This document shows, piece after piece, positions 32,020 to 40,365 of a DNA stretch of 64,000 bases (the first letter of the stretch is position 1; each line of letters starts with the position of its first letter). Under the pieces are notes generated by a model. That model was not told where the DNA came from and searched no databases. It saw only the letters and a program-made list of their open reading frames with translations. Origin of the DNA: a virus; the IMG/VR virus record IMGVR_UViG_3300027730_000009, positions 1-64,000 of that record; one strand, given 5' to 3'. The translations under genes were made by a program, and so were the position numbers.

Positions 32020-32640
32020 TCAATTTAAACTATTTGGAATATACAAAATCGTCGGATTTTTTTTCTGAACATCTACCTCAGGATAACGCTCTTTAAACTT
32101 TTGTAGATTAAAGGGTGAGGCAATAATATGAAACCCAACCCTAGTTGGGATGAAAGTCATCTCAACTTCTTTACCAGTTTCACTTTGCAGTTCACTAATA
32201 TACCGACGCATTTCTTTATAAAAAGGTGCATGAGCAAAACCATCAATTGATATTCCATCGATATCGATAACCCATCGCTTTTCCAAAGTTTTCAATTGAC
32301 CCACAACAGAATCAAATAAATGTTGCTGGCGATGCTGACCGTTACGAATACGCTCAGCCAAAGCAACTAACATGTTCAACGACACATCGTGGTGACTTTG
32401 CTTTTGAACATGAATGTATGCCCTGGCTTTGAACATCTCACAAAGTTCTTTAATCTCTTCATACCTCTTTTCGAGATACTCAACACTTTCAATACAGTAG
32501 GTCTTTATCGTTCTAACTGATTGATGATTTGACTTATCAGTGGTTTGGTCTTTCTTACGCTTCAAAACATAAAGCATGTAAAAGTCCCCCTCCTTTTCGA
32601 AGTTAAGCAGAGACTTGATTTGATGTAGGTTGTCAATCAT
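32020..32640 (-). CDS. Hypothetical protein, possible primase-like
   Basis: 206 residues. Conserved-looking blocks NHQSVRTIKTYC, KARAYIHVQKQSH, WVIDIDGI and TRVGFHIIASPF. The D-x-D followed by G-F-H resembles motifs I and II of archaeo-eukaryotic primases, but the match is weak and the protein is short. Starts upstream of the RNA ligase with a 13-base gap. Confidence 0.5.
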   Translation of the reverse strand: MIDNLHQIKSLLNFEKEGDFYMLYVLKRKKDQTTDKSNHQSVRTIKTYCIESVEYLEKRYEEIKELCEMFKARAYIHVQKQSHHDVSLNMLVALAERIRNGQHRQQHLFDSVVGQLKTLEKRWVIDIDGISIDGFAHAPFYKEMRRYISELQSETGKEVEMTFIPTRVGFHIIASPFNLQKFKERYPEVDVQKKNPTILYIPNSLN

Positions 32641-32645
32641 ATAAA

Positions 32646-32653
32646 CAAAGATA
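32646..32653 (-). promoter_or_regulatory. Possible -7 element TATCTTTG-type
   Basis: Minus strand GTATCTTTG five bases before the ATG at 32640; no TTTG at the right distance, so the promoter is incomplete. Confidence 0.3.
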
Positions 32654-32675
32654 CTAAAAAGTTTCGAAATAAAAA

Positions 32676-32702
32676 AACCCCCACCTTTACAGATAGAGGT
32701 CT
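32676..32702 (-). terminator. Probable intrinsic terminator
   Basis: Minus strand hairpin ACCT...AGGT extended by GGGGG and followed by TTTTTTTATTT, after the gene at 32725. Confidence 0.5.
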
Positions 32703-32724
32703 CTCATGAAATTAAAAACTCAAC

Positions 32725-33045
32725 TTATTCGATTTCGCTAATGTGGGTTAATTCTTTGGGACATTCCACCGACTGTAAAAGCCCGATGTAAAGGGGGATG
32801 TACTTCCGATTGATATAGTCAGCCCGTGATACGGCAAGTTGTAGGTTGTTTTCCACCACAGCTTGAACAAAACTACCACCGGGGTATCCTATGTTCCATT
32901 TGGTACAAAGTATACTTTCTGCGATGTTTAAAATGTGTTGGTATTCATCATCCGTGGGTGTGAATCCGTGGGTGAGGAACATTTCCCGAGCACAGTAGTC
33001 TTCAACCAACTGTCGAACTGTTTCGATTTGTTGAGTTTTGGTCAT
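32725..33045 (-). CDS. Hypothetical helical protein
   Basis: 106 residues, helical (QIETVRQLVEDYCAREMFL, YQHILNIAESILCTKWNIG). Ends ECPKELTHISEIE. No family recognised. Own promoter and terminator. Confidence 0.6.
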   Translation of the reverse strand: MTKTQQIETVRQLVEDYCAREMFLTHGFTPTDDEYQHILNIAESILCTKWNIGYPGGSFVQAVVENNLQLAVSRADYINRKYIPLYIGLLQSVECPKELTHISEIE

Positions 33046-33072
33046 GTTTTTAGTTTTTATTAATCAACAAGA

Positions 33073-33104
33073 CAAACCTACAACAAAATTTCTATTCCGC
33101 CAAA
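33073..33104 (-). promoter_or_regulatory. Bacteroidota-type promoter
   Basis: Minus strand TTTG (33104-33101), 20 bases, TAGGTTTG (33080-33073), 27 bases before the ATG at 33045. Confidence 0.65.
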
Positions 33105-33970
33105 TCTTTTTCAAAATTAATTTTTTGTTGTTTTTTCTCATCAATAAACCCCTGAACTCTCTTTCGAGCAACTTCGGTGTAGTTGGGTGACAATTCAATT
33201 CCAATCCAACGACGGTCTAATACTTCTGCGGCGACCAAACTAGTTCCACTACCAGCAAATGGGTCCAATACAACATCATTCTTGTAAGTCAGAATTTTAA
33301 TTGCTTTGGTTGGGATGTCCATTGAGAAAGTAGCTTTGGTCATACTCTTGGTATCGGCAAAATAATTCCACTGTCCAAATACCAAGTCAATGAATTCTCT
33401 TTTTTGGTCTTCAGTATAAACCTTTTTTTGTTTGGTAACACCATTCTCATCTTCAACATCAATCCATTCGTTTGTCCATTGAGGTTTACCCTTAATTTTT
33501 TTAATGTGTTCTTTCTTGTAAGCTAAGATAACACACTCTTTCGGGTTGTAGATGTAAGGTGAACTTGGGCTCATCCAACTTCCCCATGCGGTGGTACGGC
33601 TACGGTGTGGTGACTCTTCTTCCAAATCAACGATTCCGAAGAATTTGTATCCGATTTGTTTCATAATCTGCCAAATTTCACTAACCATAAAAATTCTTCC
33701 ACCCTTATTTTGCCGATTAATTTCATAAGGAATATTCAAAGCAATCCTTCCATCATCTTTTAAAACACGGAAAGCTTCAGTCATCCACTTTTTTGTGAAT
33801 TCAAAATATTCTTCGGGTGTCATATCATCATCATGTACATCGTATTCAATACCAACCCCATATGGACAACTTGTAACAATCAAATCAACACAGGATTCAG
33901 GAAGGGTTTTCATTTCTTCAATACAATCTCCATTAATTATTGTACCGATAGTGTTTTCTAAATTTCTCAT
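33092..33970 (-). CDS. Site-specific DNA methyltransferase (N4/N6, beta class)
   Basis: 292 residues. Motif IV comes first as TSCPYGVGIEYD (near 33), where most relatives have TSPPY; Cys for the first Pro is unusual. Motif I is DPFAGSGTSLVAAE (near 238), then RRWIGIELSPNYTEVARKR. The order IV to I is the beta-class permutation. Region HRSRTTAWGSWMSPSSPY is typical of single-polypeptide phage methylases. The start overlaps the LAGLIDADG gene by 38 bases. Confidence 0.88.
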   Translation of the reverse strand: MRNLENTIGTIINGDCIEEMKTLPESCVDLIVTSCPYGVGIEYDVHDDDMTPEEYFEFTKKWMTEAFRVLKDDGRIALNIPYEINRQNKGGRIFMVSEIWQIMKQIGYKFFGIVDLEEESPHRSRTTAWGSWMSPSSPYIYNPKECVILAYKKEHIKKIKGKPQWTNEWIDVEDENGVTKQKKVYTEDQKREFIDLVFGQWNYFADTKSMTKATFSMDIPTKAIKILTYKNDVVLDPFAGSGTSLVAAEVLDRRWIGIELSPNYTEVARKRVQGFIDEKKQQKINFEKDLAE

Positions 33971-34733
33971 AGTTTTGTTTTTTTCTTTCTAAACATATTT
34001 TACAATCTGAGTAAATGTAATTATAAAAATTTACATTATCCAATTTGTTTTGTATTTGTAATCTAATTTTATCATAAAGATTTATATTAATATTATTTCT
34101 CTTTAACTCTTCAACAACAAACTTTTGAAATTTTTCAGACGCTGAGACAATACTTGTGCAGTTTTTACTTTTTGTTGGATTGAAAGTGAATGACCCATCA
34201 CCATCAAAATATCCTCTAATGAAATGTCTTTTGAGATTATTTTCAATGTTAGGGGAATCAATTGTAAATGTTTTTCGTGAGTGAATACCTTGTTTTTTTA
34301 TTGAGTTTACCAATTTTTGTGAGTAAATTGCTAAGTGAACCATGTGAGACTTTGAAATCCCATCCTTGTATTTTACAGAATTATAACCCTCAACTATGAG
34401 ATGATTTGATTTCAAATGTTCTCTAAAAAGTTCTAAATGTTCAACATCCTTATAAGACAATTTTAATTCGAGCGAACACCCTGAAGACCTCTCCCGAATA
34501 TAACCATCCGCAAATAAAAAACCTAACCAGTATGCTTTCTCTTCGGAGTCAATTTTGTCAAAATAAGTTTCATCAACTTTATAACGCCGATTATCCAATT
34601 CAATACCATGATTTTTCAATATTCGTCTAATTGGCGAAATTGACACACCGAAAAATTGTGAAACTTTATGAATACTTCTAAACTCTCTGTATTTGGACAG
34701 AACTTCTTGTTCATTCAATAATAACTTCTCCAC
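33933..34733 (-). CDS. LAGLIDADG homing endonuclease
   Basis: 266 residues from a GTG at 34733. Two LAGLIDADG helices: YWLGFLFADGYI (near 68) and FIRGYFDGDGSF (near 168), one per half as in monomeric enzymes. The amino end (FRSIHKVSQFFGVSISPIRR) is a helix-turn-helix that may help DNA recognition. Free-standing; its 3' end runs into the methylase gene, so its target could be a related phage's methylase locus. Confidence 0.85.
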   Translation of the reverse strand: MEKLLLNEQEVLSKYREFRSIHKVSQFFGVSISPIRRILKNHGIELDNRRYKVDETYFDKIDSEEKAYWLGFLFADGYIRERSSGCSLELKLSYKDVEHLELFREHLKSNHLIVEGYNSVKYKDGISKSHMVHLAIYSQKLVNSIKKQGIHSRKTFTIDSPNIENNLKRHFIRGYFDGDGSFTFNPTKSKNCTSIVSASEKFQKFVVEELKRNNININLYDKIRLQIQNKLDNVNFYNYIYSDCKICLERKKQNYEKFRKHYRYNN

Positions 34734-34736
34734 ACT

Positions 34737-34744
34737 AATAAATA
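34737..34744 (-). promoter_or_regulatory. TATTTATT element
   Basis: Minus strand TATTTATT three bases before the GTG at 34733. Confidence 0.3.
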
Positions 34745-34774
34745 TGACTAAAAATCTAAAAAATTGGATTTATT

Positions 34775-34942
34775 TCATTTTCTAAGTTCATTAATTAATC
34801 CAAATACAAAAACAAGTAATATCAGTGGCCAACCAAGGACCACCAATATTATTTCAGTAAATTCAACTTCTTGTTGAGTTACAATCATAACATAATGGAA
34901 TAACATTCCAAATATCGAACCCCAAAGAAGATATAAAATCAT
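34775..34942 (-). CDS. Small two-span membrane protein
   Basis: 55 residues, ATG at 34942 overlapping the stop of the DUF3310 gene (ATGA). Two hydrophobic helices (MILYLLWGSIFGMLFHYVMI; EIILVVLGWPLILLVFVFGL) separated by TQQEVEFT. Could be holin-like; function unknown. Confidence 0.6.
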   Translation of the reverse strand: MILYLLWGSIFGMLFHYVMIVTQQEVEFTEIILVVLGWPLILLVFVFGLINELRK

Positions 34943-35178
34943 CGATTAGATTCCAAAAGTTGAATTTTTCTCTCTAAATACCAAAGAGCCTTTTTCAAGT
35001 CTTGGATTTCTTTGTCAGTTCCTTTTTTACCCGCCCGAGCGATGTACTTAAAAGTATTACCGAGATGGAAATCCATCTCAAGGGCTTCAATGACTTTAAT
35101 AACTTCATAAGTATTCGAGGCACCTCCGTAATGTTGAGGATGATTTACATATTCGTGGTTCGTGGTATGCTCAGACAT
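34939..35178 (-). CDS. DUF3310 family protein
   Basis: 79 residues. VNHPQHYGG, then YEVIKVIEALEMDFHLGNTF and KYIARAGKKGTDKEIQDLKK: the full DUF3310 pattern, common in tailed phages and close to the nucleotide-modifying MazG-like context. Activity not established. Confidence 0.85.
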   Translation of the reverse strand: MSEHTTNHEYVNHPQHYGGASNTYEVIKVIEALEMDFHLGNTFKYIARAGKKGTDKEIQDLKKALWYLERKIQLLESNR

Positions 35179-35179
35179 T

Positions 35180-35809
35180 TTACTTCAGTTTTACTATAGG
35201 GCAATGATAGGTCTTCCATTCAGGATGCCAATAGAATCCTCCGTTTGCAGTTTGTTTATCTGGTCCGTCAATATGATTCAACTCAATAGTTTCGAAGTCA
35301 ATTTGACAGATAGGTGACAAAATGTCATATTCTTCTTGAGACATATGTAATCCTTTCTCGTCACCACGAGGATTATTAAAGAATGAAAGGACACCCCCCT
35401 CTTTAAGCATGTTAGGTGTATTCTTCAAGAAGTCCCAAATCTGTTCATCCCAAGTGTCGATGTAGATACCATCAAACTTAGGTAAGTATTTAAGAAACCA
35501 CTGCCAGTCTCCGTGTAGAATTTTTACATTGGATTTAAGGTGCCACCCGTCATCCATCATTTTAGTAAAGACATCTAAGTGGGGTTCAATAATCCAATGT
35601 TCGGTGTTGGGATATTTTTCAATTTCAGTGTCAATAATTCCCATTCCGAATCCTACATTGAGAACTCGTCCACCATTTTGGGTAATGACCTTTGCCGCTT
35701 GTTCCATAATTGGGCGTTCCCAATCCATCATTACCGCTTGTCCTGTTTCGTCCATTAACCTACCATCTTCAGTATAGGTTAGAGTTTGTTGGATATAGGG
35801 TTTACTCAT
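35180..35809 (-). CDS. Class I SAM methyltransferase, GAMT/RMT2-like
   Basis: 209 residues. SAM-binding GGRVLNVGFGMGIIDTEIEK (about 46-65), then EHWIIEPHLDVF, KILHGDWQWFL and FDGIYIDTWDEQIWDF, the series seen in guanidinoacetate and arginine N-methyltransferases. The substrate in a phage is unknown; a small molecule or a protein arginine are both possible. Starts 1 base before the DUF3310 gene. Confidence 0.75.
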   Translation of the reverse strand: MSKPYIQQTLTYTEDGRLMDETGQAVMMDWERPIMEQAAKVITQNGGRVLNVGFGMGIIDTEIEKYPNTEHWIIEPHLDVFTKMMDDGWHLKSNVKILHGDWQWFLKYLPKFDGIYIDTWDEQIWDFLKNTPNMLKEGGVLSFFNNPRGDEKGLHMSQEEYDILSPICQIDFETIELNHIDGPDKQTANGGFYWHPEWKTYHCPIVKLK

Positions 35810-35831
35810 TATTAGAAAAATAATTTAATCT

Positions 35832-36026
35832 TTATAGTAATTCAAAATAAAATTTGCCCAACTTGAGGGACTTCTTTAATCTGTTTCTAACAGAAAACAA
35901 AGGTTGTGTTGTAACGGATATTCCTCGACCGAAAAATCTTATCCAAGCAGTTCCTTTGGATAAAGAAAAAGCAAAGATAGGTAAACGAAAAATTCTTAGC
36001 GAAACCGCCCAATGGTGTCTGTTCAT
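35832..36026 (-). CDS. Small basic phage protein
   Basis: 64 residues, ATG at 36026, five bases after the stop of the gene at 36031. Block WIRFFGRGISV...QPLFSVRNRLKKSLKLGKFYFELL resembles a small protein family I recall from other phages (I-R-x-F-G-x-G-I...PLLFSxRN...K-I-G-K-W). Function unknown. A promoter-like TATCTTTG at 35979-35972 lies inside it. Confidence 0.5.
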   Translation of the reverse strand: MNRHHWAVSLRIFRLPIFAFSLSKGTAWIRFFGRGISVTTQPLFSVRNRLKKSLKLGKFYFELL

Positions 36027-36030
36027 CACC

Positions 36031-36225
36031 CTATGTAGTTTTACGAACATAATACTCCTTTCCCATCGGACTTTCTTCGACCATATCATCCTCGATTAAC
36101 TTTTTCATTACTCTGTTGGTCACATCGTATTCTTGTTTGAGAATGTAACGAGCGATGTAACTAATATGAACAGGCTGACTAAGTTTGCTCATTAGAGTCT
36201 TGAGGGTGATTTGGTCGATTTCCAT
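36031..36225 (-). CDS. Small winged-helix-like protein
   Basis: 64 residues: LMSKLSQPVHISYIARYILK, then VTNRVMKKLIEDDMVEESPM, then EYYVRKTT, the order helix-helix-helix-wing of a winged helix-turn-helix DNA-binding fold. The stop of the upstream gene overlaps the ATG. Possibly a small regulator. Confidence 0.55.
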   Translation of the reverse strand: MEIDQITLKTLMSKLSQPVHISYIARYILKQEYDVTNRVMKKLIEDDMVEESPMGKEYYVRKTT

Positions 36226-36437
36226 TAGTCTTGTTTATTGGTTTTTTTCTTCTTCTTTGGTTTTTCTTCCACAACGGGAAGTATCTGAGTTCCACGGACT
36301 TCTTTTTTCCACTCTGACTTGGGCACGAACTCCCACACCCCTGTTGAAACCTTAAGGTCAGCTTCGAAGTCCTCCACACGGACAATATCCCCCACCTTAT
36401 AGGTGTTGTTAAGTTTGGTTGATTTAATACACTTCAT
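36225..36437 (-). CDS. Small SH3-like protein with Lys tail
   Basis: 70 residues. KVGDIVRVEDFEADLKVSTG and WEFVPKSEWKK suggest a small beta-barrel; the last 16 residues are almost all Lys/Pro/Glu. No family recognised. Confidence 0.55.
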   Translation of the reverse strand: MKCIKSTKLNNTYKVGDIVRVEDFEADLKVSTGVWEFVPKSEWKKEVRGTQILPVVEEKPKKKKKTNKQD

Positions 36438-36445
36438 AAAAATTC

Positions 36446-36640
36446 TTATTTTATATCTTGCTTAAAGATATTAAACAATTCCACATCTGTCAAACCCATA
36501 ATGTAACTTTCGTAAACTTTAAGGGTAAACTCATCATTAAAGAAAAGTGCATCGGCACTTCCAAAAAGTTTGGACACCGATTTTTCATTAAGATACTTGA
36601 TGGTTTGTTCTTTGGTTATAATCCGTTTGTTAAAAGACAT
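36446..36640 (-). CDS. Hypothetical small protein
   Basis: 64 residues from the ATG at 36640 (MSFNKRIITKEQTIKYLNEK). Helical. No family recognised; eight bases before the next gene of the unit. Confidence 0.5.
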   Translation of the reverse strand: MSFNKRIITKEQTIKYLNEKSVSKLFGSADALFFNDEFTLKVYESYIMGLTDVELFNIFKQDIK

Positions 36641-36648
36641 AAACAATA

Positions 36649-37437
36649 TTACGAAATTAATTTGGAACTATCAAAGTGTTTAAAGTCTTTTAATGGTATA
36701 CTTTGAGTAAGGTACCCCACAATCTTTCTCTTAATCATCGGAATAAGAGTTTCTTCCATCGGAAATTTATTGTTTGTTGTAATCTCAAACAACGGCAATT
36801 TTTCAATGTCTTCGACATTTTCCCACGATGACCTCTCCAAACAGATGTCAAATATTTTTAATCCTTGAGGGTCACCCTCCCAAATTAAATCCATAATCAT
36901 TTTGGTTTCCCCTTTGGTGGTTCGGTTTTTTTCAAACCTGAATTCCCAAACTAAAACTTTTTTTAAATCCTTTATAGGGAAATAAACAAACCCCCGACCG
37001 CTATTGACAAACTTTTTGTTTTTCTTTAAAACAACATTGGTAGATTCGTAAACTATGTTCCAAATTGATTTACCAACATTGAAGACATCTAAAAGTTTGT
37101 TTCCCGAATACATAATCGTTTTTTCAATTTCGGCAAATTCATCCTCTGTTAGACCAGTAATTCTTTTGGGATATAGTTCCTTAAGAAGAATTTCATCATC
37201 AGGGGATTGGAACTTTTTATTAGTTAAAAGAAGTATTCTTTCCTTCATAAGGGACTGAAGGTTGGCTAAGTGTAAAGAGATTTCCACAAAGTCGGGGTAA
37301 ATCTCAAAGTTATCGAAACTTTTTTCACACTTTTGAAGGTACCCTAACAAAGTATATTTGTTATATTCAAAGTCAATAGGCTGAGTGAACATCCACTCAG
37401 GGCTTAACTTAAAATGTTGGTTTTTTCCTCTTCCCAT
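36649..37437 (-). CDS. Hypothetical protein
   Basis: 262 residues. No recognised domain. Mixed alpha/beta, with ITGLTEDEFAEIEKTIMYSG in the middle and KMIMDLIWEGDPQGLKIFDI toward the end. Head of the unit running down to 36031. Confidence 0.6.
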   Translation of the reverse strand: MGRGKNQHFKLSPEWMFTQPIDFEYNKYTLLGYLQKCEKSFDNFEIYPDFVEISLHLANLQSLMKERILLLTNKKFQSPDDEILLKELYPKRITGLTEDEFAEIEKTIMYSGNKLLDVFNVGKSIWNIVYESTNVVLKKNKKFVNSGRGFVYFPIKDLKKVLVWEFRFEKNRTTKGETKMIMDLIWEGDPQGLKIFDICLERSSWENVEDIEKLPLFEITTNNKFPMEETLIPMIKRKIVGYLTQSIPLKDFKHFDSSKLIS

Positions 37438-37464
37438 TTTTTAAAAAATAACAAACTAATCTTT

Positions 37465-38460
37465 TTAATCAACTCGGACAATATAATATGTTGTCCCCTC
37501 AACATTTTCTTCACCTATTTTACCATCATATGGAGAAATTGCCGTGTATCCATCATTTCGAATAATTTTACCAATTACATCACCTTGGTCAATAAAGTCA
37601 GATATGGCCAAATCATAATCTTCTATAAAGTCCAAAGGCGCTTCACGAACTTCTTCAACTTTTTTTTCAATTTCCTCCTCAATTTTTTCTTCGAGATAAT
37701 CTCCCTGTGGGTCTGATTCAATTTCCTCTATTAATTCCAACATTTTTTCCATCTCAGATTCTAAAGTCTCAATCAAATCTTGAAATTCTTCTTTCCTTTT
37801 TCCAGTTTCTTTTTCCGCAATTTTTTTGAAAGTTTCAAGTCTCTCAGCCAAAATTTTAGATTTTTTCTGATAAACTTGATATTCTTTTTTTTGTTCATTG
37901 GACAAATCCTTAGCGTCATCATCCAAATAATTCTCAGGGGCCGAAGTAATCCAATCATTATAAAGGTCATATGCATAATCAACAACATCTCTCTCTGAAA
38001 TACTACTCTCCAAAATCCAATCGGGTAATGAGTCGTAACCCTCTGAATCAAGAAAGTTCTCTAAGTTTTTTTTGGTAGCCTCATCGATATCATAATCATC
38101 ACCCACAGCATAGGTCTGACCTAACTTTTCAATCAGATAAGATTTCATATAATATTCATAATCACCCTCAGGTTGTATATCATAAACATCAATATACTCA
38201 TCATACTGAGACAACTCTTCATCAATCTGCTCAATTTGGGCAATGAGTTCAGGTGACGAAGTCTCTTCATATTGATTTTCCAACTCATCTTTACGATTCC
38301 TTAGTCTGTTCAAATTCTCTTGGATATCATCATCAATTTCATTTATCTCTCCCTCACTTACCAAATACTGATAAAGAGCATTGACCTGTCTTCCCTCTTC
38401 ATCCAAACCAGGACCCAATTCCCATTTACCTGTTTTTCTTCTTTCCTCGGCTGCTGACAT
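37465..38460 (-). CDS. Acidic coiled-coil protein
   Basis: 331 residues, strongly acidic, with long heptad stretches (NLNRLRNRKDELENQYEETS; LIETLESEMEKMLELIEEIE; EEKIEEEIEKKVEEVREA). The last 60 residues are a small beta domain (VIGKIIRNDGYTAISPYDGK). Composition is like that of scaffolding or tail-chaperone proteins, but no family is recognised. Behind a TATTTATC element. Confidence 0.6.
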   Translation of the reverse strand: MSAAEERRKTGKWELGPGLDEEGRQVNALYQYLVSEGEINEIDDDIQENLNRLRNRKDELENQYEETSSPELIAQIEQIDEELSQYDEYIDVYDIQPEGDYEYYMKSYLIEKLGQTYAVGDDYDIDEATKKNLENFLDSEGYDSLPDWILESSISERDVVDYAYDLYNDWITSAPENYLDDDAKDLSNEQKKEYQVYQKKSKILAERLETFKKIAEKETGKRKEEFQDLIETLESEMEKMLELIEEIESDPQGDYLEEKIEEEIEKKVEEVREAPLDFIEDYDLAISDFIDQGDVIGKIIRNDGYTAISPYDGKIGEENVEGTTYYIVRVD

Positions 38461-38479
38461 AATTTTAATCTTTATATTT

Positions 38480-38487
38480 GATAAATA
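38480..38487 (-). promoter_or_regulatory. TATTTATC element
   Basis: Minus strand TATTTATC 19 bases before the ATG at 38460. Confidence 0.35.
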
Positions 38488-38527
38488 CTATAATAAAACC
38501 ATATTTATAATATGTAGATGTTTGAAA

Positions 38528-39118
38528 ATGACCACCGGAATTTATAAAATAACTAATATCACAAATAATAAAGTCTACATAGGAAGTAGCATTAATATTT
38601 CCAGTAGGGAATATAAACATTTTTGGATGTTAGATAGAGGGATACACGACAATCCTCACTTACAAAATTCTTTCAACAAATATGGTTTAAATAGTTTTAT
38701 TTTCGAGATTTTGGAAATTTGTGAGGAATCATCACTAATTGAAAAAGAAAATTATTATATTTCAACCCATCGTTCTAATATTTTTGAATCAGGGTACAAT
38801 TTAGCAACCGTAAATGAATCAAGAAGAAATAACTCCAACACTGAAGTAAAAATAAAATTATCTAAATATAACTTGATAAAAAATGGAAATTTTACTATGT
38901 TTTCTTTAAGAAATATTATAACAGATAAAGAACACATATTCGAAAGTTTAGTTGATGCCGCAAATTATTTGATTGAGAATGGTTTTTCGAAAGGGAAACC
39001 AACAAATGTAAGAATAAAAATTTCACAATGTTTACGAGGTTTAAAAGTTAATAATGGTCACAAAAATCACTCAATCAGAAAAACTTGTTATAAACACAAT
39101 TTCAGAATAATAAAATAA
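38528..39118 (+). CDS. GIY-YIG homing endonuclease
   Basis: 196 residues from the ATG at 38528. TTGIYKITNITNNKVYIGSS carries the GIY and YIG motifs, followed by R (ISSREYKHFW) and the Glu of SLIEKENYYI. The carboxy half has a NUMOD-like repeat (KEHIFESLVDAANYLIENG) for DNA binding. Free-standing, inserted between two late-type units; upstream in-frame codons fall in the divergent gene and are rejected. Confidence 0.85.
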   Translation: MTTGIYKITNITNNKVYIGSSINISSREYKHFWMLDRGIHDNPHLQNSFNKYGLNSFIFEILEICEESSLIEKENYYISTHRSNIFESGYNLATVNESRRNNSNTEVKIKLSKYNLIKNGNFTMFSLRNIITDKEHIFESLVDAANYLIENGFSKGKPTNVRIKISQCLRGLKVNNGHKNHSIRKTCYKHNFRIIK

Positions 39119-39133
39119 AAAAAAACAAAAATT

Positions 39134-39274
39134 ATGGGCGGATGTGGATGCAAAAACAAAAATCAAAACCCTCAACAAGCTGCAACTCAAGCCGCTGCAC
39201 AGAGAGTTACCCAACAAGAGAGCGTCAAGGATGCCATCAAAAAGACAGTAGAAAAATATTATAACAAAAAGTAA
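39134..39274 (+). CDS. Small Gly-Cys / Gln-rich phage protein
   Basis: 46 residues: MGGCGCKNKNQNPQQAATQA, then AAQRVTQQESVKDAIKKTVE and KYYNKK. The MGGCGC start could be lipid-modified or bind metal. Similar tiny proteins are common in phages. A terminator follows. Confidence 0.6.
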   Translation: MGGCGCKNKNQNPQQAATQAAAQRVTQQESVKDAIKKTVEKYYNKK

Positions 39275-39300
39275 TACGACCTTAGGTTCTCTTTAAAAAA

Positions 39301-39328
39301 GGGGGGATAGAAAAATCCATCCCCTTTT
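39301..39328 (+). terminator. Intrinsic terminator
   Basis: GGGG/CCCC with inner GGAT/ATCC, then TTTTG, plus strand, 27 bases after the small gene. Confidence 0.6.
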
Positions 39329-39329
39329 G

Positions 39330-39337
39330 TATTTATA
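39330..39337 (+). promoter_or_regulatory. TATTTATA element
   Basis: Plus strand TATTTATA five bases before the ATG at 39343, directly after the terminator. Confidence 0.45.
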
Positions 39338-39342
39338 ATGGT

Positions 39343-40365
39343 ATGAGTAAGTATGATTTTTTACTTAGAAAATTCAACAATGGTCAATTGGGAAATATTT
39401 TAGGCGCCTTGGATGGTAAGATAGAACCTATTATTGGATTATTAGATAAAAAAGGATTACTTGACCAAATAAATTTGACTTCTAATGATAACGAAGAATA
39501 TCATAACCATGGCTATTATTATATCGCCAAAAACCATCCAGAAAAGTTTTTATCGATGATGGTAGAATTCTTCGATGAAATTTCTGTTGAGGGCGATGGT
39601 AGAACATTTTTAACTATTGCTGACCGAAGTGACCTATCCGAGTTATTTTGTGATAGTATTAGAAATGGTTTGAGTCAAAGCACCGTTGCAAACATTTTGG
39701 ATGGTGAAAATGATTGGAGAAGTTTTGATGTATCATCTGAAAACCTTTATCGGGATGTTATCGAAGATTTAACTCCCAAAAATGAAACTATTTTATATCA
39801 AAGAGTGTTAAAAGATTTTCTGAATGAAAGTGAGAAGATTTATCCTGAAACAGAGCTACTTCAATCAATTGCCGAAGAACAAGGTCATAATGATTTCGTT
39901 GAACTAACCCAAGAGAATATCCCTAAGATTTTCTCAGATGAAGATAGTGCTCTCTCAGTATTGGGTATTTTGGAAGATTTGAGGTCAGATTTACATTCTT
40001 TATACGACAGCGCATACAACGACGCGTATGAACCTGAACTATATGAAAACATTTTCAATTCATTAAGTGATTTTTTTGTTGGCAGAGGTGATTGGGTTTC
40101 AAAACAATCCCCTAAAGACCCAACCAAAACTCAATATGATTTTAGAATTGAAGTCAATGACTTTGTTGGTTTAATGAAAAGGTATTTCGATGAACTCAGA
40201 GGTGAAGGTACCCATACTATTGAAAATTATGGTTATTTTATGAGTGTTCTACAAAATGGTATTGATATGGGTGTATTTGAATGCGTTAGGGTATTCGCAC
40301 CTGACTATGCCGACTGGACCAAAATGAAAGAAAGTTTTAACGAGTTATTTTCAGACTATATCTAA
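39343..40365 (+). CDS. Hypothetical protein
   Basis: 340 residues. Mostly helical, acidic, single unit between a terminator and the convergent fibre genes (4-base overlap of the 3' ends). No recognised domain. Its position next to fibres and its late-type element suggest a structural or assembly role. Confidence 0.6.
   Translation: MSKYDFLLRKFNNGQLGNILGALDGKIEPIIGLLDKKGLLDQINLTSNDNEEYHNHGYYYIAKNHPEKFLSMMVEFFDEISVEGDGRTFLTIADRSDLSELFCDSIRNGLSQSTVANILDGENDWRSFDVSSENLYRDVIEDLTPKNETILYQRVLKDFLNESEKIYPETELLQSIAEEQGHNDFVELTQENIPKIFSDEDSALSVLGILEDLRSDLHSLYDSAYNDAYEPELYENIFNSLSDFFVGRGDWVSKQSPKDPTKTQYDFRIEVNDFVGLMKRYFDELRGEGTHTIENYGYFMSVLQNGIDMGVFECVRVFAPDYADWTKMKESFNELFSDYI

Noticed and set aside
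35854-36099. 81-residue plus-strand ORF starting with a non-ATG codon
   Set aside because: It opposes two small minus-strand genes with better family resemblance and has no start signal.
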